DNA of 64,000 nt from NCBI RefSeq assembly GCF_000427295.1, contig NZ_ATNM01000004.1:1-64000 (forward strand), written 5' to 3'. Below are positions 46,445-55,958 of the stretch, piece after piece. Numbering within the stretch: position 1 is the first letter of the stretch; each line of letters starts with the position of its first letter. The stretch comes from Cyclobacterium qasimii M12-11B. Lineage in GTDB: Bacteria > Bacteroidota > Bacteroidia > Cytophagales > Cyclobacteriaceae. The translations under genes were made by a program, and so were the position numbers. The notes under the pieces were generated by a model. That model did not search any database and was not told the DNA's origin. It saw only the letters and a list, made by a program, of their open reading frames with translations.

Positions 46445-47479
46445 TCACTCTACCCCATATTCACTGTACAAATAGTCCATTGCTTTTTCCATTACAATAT
46501 CCTTTCCATTTTCGATAGTGCTATCGGTATTTTTAACATAGACATCTGGAACATGTCCAATTCCATCTAAGCTCGCACCGTTAGGCAATAAGAACTTCTG
46601 TATAGAGTACACATACCGCCATCCGTTTGGTAAAAAGCGCATATTACTTACGGTTGAAAAATCACCAGCAGTGGTATCCCCTATTTGGGTAACATGGTCA
46701 AATGCCTTTAAATGCAACAAGAAAATTTCACCAGCACTAATTGTTCTTCTATCTGTGAGTACTATTACCGGCTTGTTGTAGGTATTATTACTATCAAATT
46801 GGGTGTGATAAATCTTCTTTTCATCAAAATCATTGTAACCCCTACCATTTCTAGTCTGCACGCTATATATTTCATGTTCTCCATCAGAAAATGCCTGTGC
46901 AATTCTTGCTGAATACCTGTCGTCGCCACCGGTATTTTGTCTTATGTCCAATACAATGGCCTCGGTGTTTTCAAATATTCTGATTATCTCATCAATGACT
47001 GAAGGATTATAGCCATCCATTGATCCCAAGTATAGGTATCCTATATTCTTGTTCTTTACATTTCCATACCAAAGTTCATCTTCTGATTTTACCTCATTAA
47101 TATTCTCCAGGTACCTTGAAAGCAATAATTCAGCGCTGAATTCAGCAATAGATTGTGCATTAAGCGTATAACCAGATTTATAATGATTGCTTCCATCATA
47201 TAGGGCCGTATGACTGTCATCTAAATGTTCTACCATAGTTGTCATTACTTCCCAAAGTTCTTCATTAGATAGCTCATCAGTCACTTGTGGACGATAAGTT
47301 TGGTACAACTGATCCCAATCTATGTCTCTAACTTCAAATAGGCTGTAATGCTGGTCAAAATCATTCCAGAAGATTTCGAAATTGTTGGTCGGGCTGTTTG
47401 GTGCATCCTCACCTAAAAAAGCTTCTTCACAACCAAACCAGAATAGAGAAACGAGGATCAAACAAATATTTTTATTCAT
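46445..47479 (-). CDS. S41-family peptidase lipoprotein
   Basis: Using the ATG at 47479 the protein has 344 residues and starts with a lipoprotein signal (MNKNICLILVSLFWFGCEE, Cys17); an upstream in-frame start at 47551 would add 24 residues that hide this signal. After an N-terminal tri-helical region (FEIFWNDFDQHYSLF) comes a C-terminal S41/tail-specific protease fold: IVLDIRQNTGGDDRYS, DRRTISAGEIFLLHL with the nucleophilic Ser, and GASLDGIGHVPDVYV. No clear PDZ domain is visible. It is a serine peptidase of the envelope with unknown substrate. It lies 76 bp downstream of an outer-membrane protein gene on the same strand, probably in one operon. Confidence 0.85.
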   Translation of the reverse strand: MNKNICLILVSLFWFGCEEAFLGEDAPNSPTNNFEIFWNDFDQHYSLFEVRDIDWDQLYQTYRPQVTDELSNEELWEVMTTMVEHLDDSHTALYDGSNHYKSGYTLNAQSIAEFSAELLLSRYLENINEVKSEDELWYGNVKNKNIGYLYLGSMDGYNPSVIDEIIRIFENTEAIVLDIRQNTGGDDRYSARIAQAFSDGEHEIYSVQTRNGRGYNDFDEKKIYHTQFDSNNTYNKPVIVLTDRRTISAGEIFLLHLKAFDHVTQIGDTTAGDFSTVSNMRFLPNGWRYVYSIQKFLLPNGASLDGIGHVPDVYVKNTDSTIENGKDIVMEKAMDYLYSEYGVE

Positions 47480-47555
47480 CTTGGAAATATTAAAATTGGA
47501 AGGCCATGAATTTATAAATTCTTCAATATTAACGTGGAAGTATTGAGTCATTTGA

Positions 47556-48332
47556 TCAAAGATTAAATGTTATACCAGTAGCCGGCGTCATGGACATCCT
47601 TTTATAAGGGTGGAGTCCATTAACTTTTTGGAGGAATAGAGAATAATCAATGTTCCATGCCAAACGAGGTGATATTTGGAAAGTGTAAGTAACATTCCAA
47701 TCCAAGCCTAAGTATTGACCAAAGGAGGAAGGTTCCCCCTGCAACATAATTTTAACCGGACTATCCTGGTTCTCTATTATAAACTCATCAATGCCATTAT
47801 AGGGCGGTCTACCCAAAAATTGGGCAACAGGTATTCCGAGTGATGTTTGAATGCTGTGCTTTGGTTGCAATCGCTTTGTCAACATACCCTTAATGGCCAA
47901 ACCTTGTGTAGAAGTGTAGCTAAATGCATCCAGATCGTTCCACTCGACGAAAAAAGCCCTGGTTTCATAAGCGCCTCCAACATGGAAATCGACGGATTCA
48001 TTTTGGTTTGCAATCCTCACTAAATATTCCAGTCCAATATTGATGTCTAAATAGCTATTGGTAAACCGATTTGTCTCATTGGAATTCAATTCACCAGCAC
48101 CATAGGCTATAGATATGCCTAAAATGTTTTTAGCAGTTCTCCGATAGGTTATGCCAAACTGCATCCCGTTTCCTTGTTGATTTAAGGGGGATAAAATAGC
48201 GTCATTTAGGTAATTATTCTGATATCCTGCACTTACCTTAAGGCTTTTAACTGCATGGTTAACTCCATTCTGCGCTTGTAAAAATCCGGCTGATAGGATA
48301 AAAAACAAAGTATAAAGAAGGGCTTTTTTCAT
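47556..48332 (-). CDS. Outer-membrane beta-barrel protein
   Basis: This 258-residue protein has a clear signal peptide (about 1-20, GFLQAQ). The mature part is made of alternating amphipathic strands with aromatic residues (YRRTAKNILGISIAYG, YLDINIGLEYLVRI, YLGLDWNVTYTFQIS), as in small Bacteroidota porin-like or OmpW-like barrels. The C-terminus MTPATGITFNL resembles a last strand ending in a hydrophobic residue. No enzymatic motif is present. It is probably co-transcribed with the S41 peptidase. Confidence 0.7.
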   Translation of the reverse strand: MKKALLYTLFFILSAGFLQAQNGVNHAVKSLKVSAGYQNNYLNDAILSPLNQQGNGMQFGITYRRTAKNILGISIAYGAGELNSNETNRFTNSYLDINIGLEYLVRIANQNESVDFHVGGAYETRAFFVEWNDLDAFSYTSTQGLAIKGMLTKRLQPKHSIQTSLGIPVAQFLGRPPYNGIDEFIIENQDSPVKIMLQGEPSSFGQYLGLDWNVTYTFQISPRLAWNIDYSLFLQKVNGLHPYKRMSMTPATGITFNL

Positions 48333-48907
48333 TTTATAAGTAAAGGCTTTTTTAAGATTAATTGTGGTTTGTTAAAGTATGACAACCAAGTAGCGTTATA
48401 CCCTTGCTTTAAAGAGAAAATATTAAAAAAAAGATCAGGAGTGTTTAAATATTACCCTCTTAAAGTAATTAAACCCCTGTGAAACAATAGGTTTACCAAA
48501 GACAATAGCGCTTATTGAATTCCGAATAGAACCATAATAATATACTAAGATTAGTAAATTACAGCAAGATTTAAGTTATTCTAAAATCAAAAAAGGTTTT
48601 GATATGAAAAATTTTGATGCTGTTTTTATCAACCTATCGGAGGACCTTTACCTGTTTCAACCAAAAAGAGAAGTGTTGAATCGTAATTTGTCGGTATTGT
48701 TGTCAAAAAATCAACAATACCGACAGATTTACTTGAATTTCATTACACATTTCCACGGATTTAAACCCGTGACTAATGGTTTTTAAGCACCTTAAACCAA
48801 ATATTTGGAAAGACTTAAGTGTGCTTTTGTAAAAGTATTTTCTGAAATTATACCCGAAGTGATTTCACTTGGTGTTTTTAGCACCAATAACTTTACGGAT
48901 ACAGGTA
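48333..48907. other. Gene-free region with several palindromes
   Basis: About 575 bp without a supportable gene. It contains a 14-bp perfect inverted repeat (48689-48725), a near-perfect 18-nt palindrome CACGGATTTAAACCCGTG (48754-48771), AAGTGATTTCACTT (48857-48870) and GGTG-7nt-CACC (48871-48885). The clustering resembles REP-type or relic mobile DNA, but no transposase is present. Confidence 0.55.
48689..48725. repeat. 14-bp inverted repeat
   Basis: TGTCGGTATTGTTG (48689-48702) and its exact complement (48712-48725) are separated by nine bases rich in A. This makes a stable hairpin on either strand. It is not next to a stop codon and has no T run, so a terminator role is doubtful. Confidence 0.8.
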
Positions 48908-50344
48908 TTATTTTCTTAGTAAATCTTTAATTGCCTTCATCAGTACTCCTTCAACCTCCGGAGCTACGTTTGATGCCCTATTGCTTACTTCATAGCCTCC
49001 TTTTTCATAGGCCAGAGCAGTTCCAATGTATCCAGGGCCAAGATCACCATAAGATGCCATGGCGACAAATAAGTCCGGCCGTTCCGCTTTTGCCGCAAGC
49101 TGATATTCTACAAACAGTTCACCAGGCATGTGCAATAGTCTGGTATCATTCAGGCTTAGACACATTAAATCCAATTTTTTTCCAGCCTGTGACCTGCGCA
49201 ACCATGCCATTTTACGCGCGTTTCCACTGCTTTTTACTAATAAATCATTGCTGGTTTTTAGCTCCTCTTGCATTTGGTACAAGTACTTGGCAGGAGGCAA
49301 AGCAACCGAAGAAACATTCCAAGTCACATTCTCTGCCGATATTGGTTCCCGCTTTGTTGTTTCCCAGGCTTTTTCCATTCCAGCAGCCAAACGTTCTGCA
49401 AAAATAAGTCGATTTTCGTGAGACCCATCATTGTATTTTCCTGCGGCAATATTGCCCCCAGCACCGTTAAAATGTACATGCAAGGCATCTGGTACTGCCA
49501 ATTGACGAAAAAACCTGGCTACCCCTACGAAATCCGGATTAGGGATACCTGTACGGTAATAACTCTGAGGGTGCGTGGCATAATAACTAAAAATAGCAAC
49601 TGGTTTGTCTTCATTCCAAAAGCTAACAAGTGACAACTCAGGATCAATCAATCCTTCAGGTTCGGCACGAATTTCAGCATCTTTGGTAGTGGACATGCGC
49701 GTTACACGAACTTTCCCATCTGGCCCATAAATGTTTCGGTTGGATGCCACTTTTTCTACAATGGCTTTGCCCAAGCCCAAATGAGTGACAGGCTGGGAAT
49801 GACCCAAAGAACTTTTAACTGCAACTGTTAATCGACGAAGTGCATCACGGGCAAAAGTCCCATCAAACTGGGTAGGATTAATTTTTGCCGGATCAAGTCC
49901 CGCTTCGATAAGAATCTGTTCAGCTCCCGCATCAAATCTCGGTGCATCGTGCTGATGGATTGCATTTACTGCAATGCGTTCAGGAATAGATCCTACAGCA
50001 GCGGCAAGTGCCCGCTTGAAATCATCCATCCCTTCATTTCCAATAGCAAGCCAATCAACAGCACACAAAACAATTGGCAATCCTGCTCCTTGCAATACGA
50101 CCCCTTTGGCACGTAAACCCAAGTCCCAAGTATTAATAGAAATATCATAAGCCAACGGGTCTCCTACCGGTGGCGTAACATCAATGTCAAAAGTGGAAAG
50201 CCTCAATCCCTCTGTATGGTTTTGAGGAGGAAATAGCTGGCTTTCCTTGATACTTCTCCCCTCTGCTATGGGAAGTTGGGTAAAGAAAAGTAGGCAAAAC
50301 AAGCAAAGTATGGCAGACAACCTTTTATTAAAACCGCTCATCAT
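48908..50344 (-). CDS. Neutral/alkaline ceramidase-family protein, atypical active site
   Basis: This 478-residue secreted protein has a signal peptide (about 1-30). Its N-terminal domain resembles the neutral/alkaline non-lysosomal ceramidase family: STFDIDVTPPVGDPL, the metal-site-like NAIHQHDAP (about 127-135), and YYATHPQSYYRTG. In characterised ceramidases the nucleophilic Ser lies in a GNLSPN-type loop. Here the matching stretch appears to read GGNIAAGKYND, so that Ser is Ala. The C-terminal domain of true ceramidases is short or absent. It may be a hydrolase with a changed mechanism or substrate; amide hydrolysis of ceramide should not be assumed. It lies 181 bp downstream of a SusCD pair on the same strand, with a hairpin in between. 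Confidence 0.75.
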   Translation of the reverse strand: MMSGFNKRLSAILCLFCLLFFTQLPIAEGRSIKESQLFPPQNHTEGLRLSTFDIDVTPPVGDPLAYDISINTWDLGLRAKGVVLQGAGLPIVLCAVDWLAIGNEGMDDFKRALAAAVGSIPERIAVNAIHQHDAPRFDAGAEQILIEAGLDPAKINPTQFDGTFARDALRRLTVAVKSSLGHSQPVTHLGLGKAIVEKVASNRNIYGPDGKVRVTRMSTTKDAEIRAEPEGLIDPELSLVSFWNEDKPVAIFSYYATHPQSYYRTGIPNPDFVGVARFFRQLAVPDALHVHFNGAGGNIAAGKYNDGSHENRLIFAERLAAGMEKAWETTKREPISAENVTWNVSSVALPPAKYLYQMQEELKTSNDLLVKSSGNARKMAWLRRSQAGKKLDLMCLSLNDTRLLHMPGELFVEYQLAAKAERPDLFVAMASYGDLGPGYIGTALAYEKGGYEVSNRASNVAPEVEGVLMKAIKDLLRK

Positions 50345-50415
50345 TCTTAATATTTAACTTTCAAAAAACAATTCTTTCAAACTCCCTCAATTTAAGGGAA
50401 TCCATTGTAATGAAC

Positions 50416-50442
50416 AAAGGAGAAACCTGAGGTTTCTCCTTT
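50416..50442 (-). terminator. Hairpin between SusCD and the ceramidase-family gene
   Basis: A perfect 12-bp stem (AAAGGAGAAACC with its complement, loop TGA) lies 84 bp past the SusD stop at 50526. The minus-strand 3' flank is only TTTG, so it may be a partial terminator or an RNA-stabilising stem that lowers downstream expression. Confidence 0.6.
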
Positions 50443-50525
50443 GAATTTAAAGCCCACATTCATTCTCAGAGTAATCTGAAATTAACTTGGACTCGTATTT
50501 TAACAAATCATTTAAAGATGACTAC

Positions 50526-52241
50526 TTAATATCCCGGGTTTTGAGGGAAATCAGCATCCACATTCAAATCGATTTGTTCCTGTGGTATTGGCCACCTGAA
50601 GTTATGTTCTGCGATATTAGCACCAGGTACTAGAGGGTTATCATTGTATTTCCTTACCCTTTCAAGGAGCATACCTGTACGCCTCAAAACAATAAGTCTC
50701 CACTCTTCACCATACAGTTCTCTCACACGTTCATCCAATAAGAAATCCATATCAATTTCTGATGCAGAAACAGGAGTTGCATTGGAGCGATCTCTCACCC
50801 TATTTACATCCGCTGCTGCAAGGCTATTATTACCCAATTCCAAATAAGCTTCTGCCCTTATTAGCAAGGTTTCAGCAAAACGCAAGGCATACCAATCCTT
50901 GTGAGTAATTCCTCCTCCTGAACGGTTTGGCTGCAAGAAATAATTTAAAGCATCAGTAAATTTAATGTGGATAGGGAAAATGATTTTCGTTGAATCCGCC
51001 ATAGGATCAGGTCTTGCTGGATCGTAAAGGCTGAAATCAATCTTTTTCTTGTCGTAAGCAGACTCCGGGTTGTCATAATAAAAATTACGCTTTAGGTTAT
51101 GCTCAGCATTCCTGATATCATTGTCCCAATCGTTTTTCCACACATCATAATAAACCAAGCTAGTACCTCTACCATTTGCAGTAGGTCGGCCTAAAGAATC
51201 GGAATATCCAGTATACAAACCATTGAACATTTCACCTTGAAAACCTTTTTTACCATCAGGAGTAAGTCCAATATCAAAATAACGTGGACCGAAAATATAC
51301 GCACTCGCTATCTGTCCACCACCAATAAGGAAAGGCTCAACTTGAATGGCCCACATCGACTCTTTATTCTCAGTCAAGTTGTGATTTCCAAAACCAAAGA
51401 GGTCTAAAAACACATCTCCCGAGCCCCAAACATCATTGCCAAGTTTTGTACCAAAACGGCTTGTCATCAAATCGTAATCATAACCATCAATCACACTTGT
51501 AGCTGCTTCAGCTGCCAACTCAAACTCATCCTGTTCGAGATAAGTCTCCGCAAGATAATGCCATGCTGGTCCTTGGGTAATTCTTCCAGGAGCATCTTCT
51601 TCTCCTGGTTTAGGTAAATTAGCTGCCGCAAATTTGAAATCTTCCACCATCAAGTCGTGAATATCCGCAACAGGATTTCTAACAAAATCCGCCTTGGCCG
51701 AATTAATAGGCTCAGTCAATAGAGGAAGATCCCCATAAGTAGAAACCAGATACCTGTAAGCAAAGGCCCGAAAGAATCTAGCTTCAGCTATGTATTTGTT
51801 TTTACCTGCTTCACCACCCACAAAAACGTCAGGATCTGCAATGCCTACTTTATCAATCAATACATTTGACCATTGGATAATTTCAAACCCTACATTCCAT
51901 GTAGCGATAACATTTCTCCAAACAGGAGTCATGTCATTGTATGAGTTTAAATAAGAACCTCCAGGACCAGGTGTTTCACCATTGTACCCAAGATCAGACC
52001 CATGTGTGGCCCAATTCATCACTCCAAATTCACCAAATGAATAGTATGCTGATCGGACACGGTCGTGAATAGCTGTAATTCCCTGGAATGCCCCCGCTTC
52101 AGTTAGATAAGCGTTGTCTGGTGAAAGAAAATCGATGGGTTTTTCATCAAGAATATCTTCACTACAGGACGGAAATATAAACAGCGCAATGGCAGCAACC
52201 ACCAAAGACTTAATTGCTAGTTTTTTTATATTTATGTTCAT
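50526..52241 (-). CDS. SusD/RagB-family surface lipoprotein
   Basis: The 571-residue lipoprotein has lipid Cys about 26 (FIFPSC) followed by SED, an acidic surface-export context. Family features are DEKPIDFLSPDNAYLTEAG, AEARFFRAFAYRYLVSTYGD, LRFAETLLIRAEAYLELG-type helices and the C-terminal LNVDADFPQNPGY. It is translated 44 bp after the SusC stop codon. The downstream ceramidase-family gene may be part of the same uptake locus. The substrate is unknown. Confidence 0.92.
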   Translation of the reverse strand: MNINIKKLAIKSLVVAAIALFIFPSCSEDILDEKPIDFLSPDNAYLTEAGAFQGITAIHDRVRSAYYSFGEFGVMNWATHGSDLGYNGETPGPGGSYLNSYNDMTPVWRNVIATWNVGFEIIQWSNVLIDKVGIADPDVFVGGEAGKNKYIAEARFFRAFAYRYLVSTYGDLPLLTEPINSAKADFVRNPVADIHDLMVEDFKFAAANLPKPGEEDAPGRITQGPAWHYLAETYLEQDEFELAAEAATSVIDGYDYDLMTSRFGTKLGNDVWGSGDVFLDLFGFGNHNLTENKESMWAIQVEPFLIGGGQIASAYIFGPRYFDIGLTPDGKKGFQGEMFNGLYTGYSDSLGRPTANGRGTSLVYYDVWKNDWDNDIRNAEHNLKRNFYYDNPESAYDKKKIDFSLYDPARPDPMADSTKIIFPIHIKFTDALNYFLQPNRSGGGITHKDWYALRFAETLLIRAEAYLELGNNSLAAADVNRVRDRSNATPVSASEIDMDFLLDERVRELYGEEWRLIVLRRTGMLLERVRKYNDNPLVPGANIAEHNFRWPIPQEQIDLNVDADFPQNPGY

Positions 52242-52285
52242 TGTTTTTTATTTATCAGGTATTACTTAATTAATAAGCTGATTTC

Positions 52286-55200
52286 TTATAGGCTAAGATT
52301 CAAACCTAAAATGAAATTTCTCATAAGCGGAGTATCACTCACACCCGTTTCAGGATCCCAACCTTGCCAGTTTGTCCATACATAAGGGTTTTTGCTTGCG
52401 ATATAAACCTGAGCGGACTGTAAATTTAATTTATTCAGAAAGTTTTGTCCGAAAGTGTAACCTAGGGAGATGTCTTGTATCCTTACAAAACTTCTGCTTT
52501 GATATACCCCACTCTGACGTTGAGGCACGTTATAAATACCTGTAGTATTCGTCGTTGGGTTTTCTGGTGTCCAGTATTGATTTACAGCTGAATTATTTCT
52601 TCTATCCGGGAAATAGAATAGAGGATTGATAATTGCAGCATTGTCCGCTAAATAATAATTTTTACCTCCTTGAATGGAATTAACAAAAATTGAAAGAGTG
52701 AAATTATTATACGTCAAGGAGTTGTTGATACTAAAACGATAACTTGGAGATTCGTTTCCGATCACCTTTCTATCATTTGTAGGATCTATGGCTCCATCAC
52801 CATTCTGATCAACATAACGGAATTGACCTGGATACCATCCATCTAGTGTATTTCCACTAAAGAACTCTTCTTCAGTCCAAACTCCTCCGGCCATTTCATA
52901 ATCGTATAGTGCACTAAGGGATTCGCCCACAAACCAGCCATTCCCAATATCATTGTCATTCTCGCCACCATATAATTTTGTGATTTCATCCCTGTTTAAA
53001 GCAAAGGTGAAATTGGTCTCCCATCTAAACAGTCCATCCATATTGATGGACCTCAAATCAAACTCTACACCTTTGTTCTTTAAACCACCTATATTCGTCC
53101 AGATATTCGCATACCCTGCAGTTCTAGGAAGTTGTCTCAAGACCAACACATCTGTTGTAGTTGCAGTATAGGCATTGAATGAACCTGTAATTCTATTTTG
53201 CCACAAGCCGAAATCCAAGCCTAGGTTATAAGAAGTGGTCGTTTCCCATGCCAGGTTTTCATTCCCAAGGTTACTTGGGTAAAGTCCAATAGCCGTTGAT
53301 TGACCATAGACATAATACCTGGTTCCCATTCTAGACAAACTTGAATACCTGCCTATCCCTTGGTTACCATTTTTACCATAAGAGGTCCTTAATTTCAAAT
53401 AGACTCCCAAATTTTCAAGGAAAGGTTCATCAGAAGCTACCCAAGCCAAGGAAGCAGATGGGAAAGTTGCCCATTTATTACCAGCACCGAATCCTGAGAA
53501 TCCATCTCTACGTACCGTCCCAGTAAACATATACTTGGATTGGAAACTATAATTTACACGAGCCATGTAGGCAAGACTGTTTTCTTCATAAGCAGAAGAG
53601 CTACCAGTGATGACCTCAGCCAAACCAATATTATTATAACCAAGAATTTCATTTTCAAAACCTGAAGCTGTGAGTGTAGAAGAATTGCCACTTCTTCCTT
53701 CTCTACTGAATAGGAAAGTAGAATTAATCTGATGGTCTCCAAATCCTTTAGAATAACTAATTATATTGTTAATGTTAAAATCAGTTGATTCAGAAGGGTT
53801 TTTTATAGCCAAACCTCTATTTGATACTCCTTGAGGAGTTAAACTCGAATGAAAGGTATTGTTATTACTGTTGGCATATACCTGGGAATAATTGAACTCA
53901 TAATTTAATCCTTCAATCCAAGGCACTTTAACCTTGATTCTTCCCACAGCAAAAAGCTCATTATCAATATCAGAATTATCAATATACTTGTATACAAGAG
54001 GATAAGGTTGGAACAATTCTCCTCCCAGGTAGATGTCGTAATTTGGCTCTCCGATATAATTATTGACCAATGGACTTGCGTCCCTTGCATTTGATAGACT
54101 GGTTGGAATTCCTGAATTATCTCTGGAACTATAAGAAACATTCAATCCAAAAGTTAACCAATCTGTTATCTCACTTTCAACATTGCTACGAAGGGTGAAG
54201 CGTTTGAACTTATCATTTTTCTGAATTCCTTCAACATCTGTAAAGGAACCGGAAACATAATAGGTGGATCGCTCAGTCATACCCTGAAGACTCAAGTTGT
54301 AATTTTGCATTGGAGCAACTTGTAAAACCTGATCTACCCAGTTGATTTCATTACCTGCAAGGTAATTTTGTTGCTCTTCAAAAGTCTTCAAATAAGAGCC
54401 TACTGTTTCTCTGTTGGTTAAATCTGCTCTTTGTGGTCTTCCTTCCGCACTTGTAGGATTGGTTTTATACCATTCATAAACTTTACTTTGATGATCCCAG
54501 TCCACCAAACGGTTTGCAAACTCGTCCCCATTCATTACTCTCATCGAGTTATTGGTCATGTCCTGGAAGCCAGTATACATTCCGAATGAAATCACCGGTT
54601 TTTCTGAGGTACCTTTTTTGGTAGTAATCAGCAAGACACCGTTGGCAGACCTTGATCCATACACAGCGGCAGCACTGGCATCCTTAAGAATATCAATTGT
54701 CTCCACATCATTGACATTGATGTTGGAGATACTTCCATTGTAAATCACACCGTCCATAACGATCAAAGGACCATCAGAAGCAGAAAGAGAAGTTTTCCCT
54801 CTTATTGAAAGTTCAGGCTCACTAGATGCTCCTCCCCTTCCTTCCAGGTTAACACCTGCAGAAGCACCTATCAAGGCTTGAAAAAGGTTGACATTAGCTT
54901 GATTTGCCTTGTCTTTCATCGAGATTCTTGCTACAGAGCCAGTAAGATCACTTTTCTTTGCCGTACCGTAACCAATGACAAGAACCTCATCCATTGAGGT
55001 TACATCCTCTTCTAATACCACATCCAATACCGTTCTGTTCCCTACGGCAATGCTTTGGGTAACGTACCCAATATAGGAAAAAGACAAAGTAGCGTCCTCT
55101 GGTACAGAAATCGAATATTGCCCCATAAGGTCGGTGGCTGTTCCGGTGGTAGTTCCTGGAACAAATACAGTTACACCAGGAATGGTTTCCCCATCGCTAT

Positions 55201-55408
55201 CCGTTACGGTACCGGTAACGGTGATGTCCACAGCAATATTTTTGTTGTTTAATTGCTCATTATTTACAACGTCCATTGCTGGCTCAATTCTGTCGTCCAT
55301 CCTCTTGTTCGCACCCCAGGAATATCCCAGTGTCAAGAATTGGGTGGAAAAAGCAAGGACAAATAATCCATGCTTTAGTTTTAAAATTTTAGGTAATTTT
55401 CTACTCAT
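52286..55408 (-). CDS. SusC/RagA-family TonB-dependent outer-membrane transporter
   Basis: The protein has 1040 residues with an N-terminal signal region, a carboxypeptidase-like domain (VTGTVTDSDGETIPGVTVFV), the motif MDEVLVIGYGTAKKSDLTGS, the plug (IDILKDASAAAVYGSRSANG, VLLITTKKG) and a full barrel ending RNFILGLNLSL. It imports substrate with its SusD partner using TonB energy. The gene is intact, unlike the SusC gene at 31.9-35.2 kb. No dedicated regulator lies upstream. Confidence 0.93.
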   Translation of the reverse strand: MSRKLPKILKLKHGLFVLAFSTQFLTLGYSWGANKRMDDRIEPAMDVVNNEQLNNKNIAVDITVTGTVTDSDGETIPGVTVFVPGTTTGTATDLMGQYSISVPEDATLSFSYIGYVTQSIAVGNRTVLDVVLEEDVTSMDEVLVIGYGTAKKSDLTGSVARISMKDKANQANVNLFQALIGASAGVNLEGRGGASSEPELSIRGKTSLSASDGPLIVMDGVIYNGSISNINVNDVETIDILKDASAAAVYGSRSANGVLLITTKKGTSEKPVISFGMYTGFQDMTNNSMRVMNGDEFANRLVDWDHQSKVYEWYKTNPTSAEGRPQRADLTNRETVGSYLKTFEEQQNYLAGNEINWVDQVLQVAPMQNYNLSLQGMTERSTYYVSGSFTDVEGIQKNDKFKRFTLRSNVESEITDWLTFGLNVSYSSRDNSGIPTSLSNARDASPLVNNYIGEPNYDIYLGGELFQPYPLVYKYIDNSDIDNELFAVGRIKVKVPWIEGLNYEFNYSQVYANSNNNTFHSSLTPQGVSNRGLAIKNPSESTDFNINNIISYSKGFGDHQINSTFLFSREGRSGNSSTLTASGFENEILGYNNIGLAEVITGSSSAYEENSLAYMARVNYSFQSKYMFTGTVRRDGFSGFGAGNKWATFPSASLAWVASDEPFLENLGVYLKLRTSYGKNGNQGIGRYSSLSRMGTRYYVYGQSTAIGLYPSNLGNENLAWETTTSYNLGLDFGLWQNRITGSFNAYTATTTDVLVLRQLPRTAGYANIWTNIGGLKNKGVEFDLRSINMDGLFRWETNFTFALNRDEITKLYGGENDNDIGNGWFVGESLSALYDYEMAGGVWTEEEFFSGNTLDGWYPGQFRYVDQNGDGAIDPTNDRKVIGNESPSYRFSINNSLTYNNFTLSIFVNSIQGGKNYYLADNAAIINPLFYFPDRRNNSAVNQYWTPENPTTNTTGIYNVPQRQSGVYQSRSFVRIQDISLGYTFGQNFLNKLNLQSAQVYIASKNPYVWTNWQGWDPETGVSDTPLMRNFILGLNLSL

Positions 55409-55958
55409 TAGTTAAGTTATTAAAATCCATAAATTAGGTTAAACATTAAATAACATTTTATTATTTTGAATACATTAAGCTATGAAAATTATAAACTACT
55501 TGATTCAATCGCAAGCGATTAATAATATTTATATTTTAAGTGGTAAAATAGCAAGAGTTCTGGACAAATATCCTTTTGAAATATTAACCTATGTGAAAGA
55601 TAAAAGGCCAAAACTATCTTAAACACTCTTAGCAAATCAGTGTTTAAAGCCAATACTTTTTGTGGTTTTTATCGCTATAAAAACATCAAGGGCATAAATA
55701 ATTCTAATATTAAACAAGCTTAATTTAAGCTTGAATTATTCTAACACTGGATTCTCCCACCTTCACGAACAATTTTAGGCCTTTCACGAATTTGAAAACA
55801 CGAATCTTGATAAAAGGAATTATTTTTAATCAATGCGGTTTTGACTCAGTCAGATTTGACCTATTATGATTCCCTATACCAGCTACCTATTCCGTATTAA
55901 ACCGGTATACACCTAAAATTCCATTAAGAGTAAATTTTCACCTTATAATGATATTGCC
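55409..55958. other. Divergent intergenic region between SusC and the Sel1-repeat gene
   Basis: About 550 bp of AT-rich DNA with no gene seen. It should hold promoters for both flanking genes, but no convincing -7/-33 pair was found. Confidence 0.5.

Noticed and set aside
48604-48786. 60-codon plus-strand frame in the palindrome region
   Set aside because: Its sequence spans two palindromes and has no domain-like pattern or neighbour support; chance frame.
46111-48901. Shared 15-mer AACTTTACGGATACA (near 46112 and 48889)
   Set aside because: The match does not extend and one copy lies inside a coding gene; likely chance.
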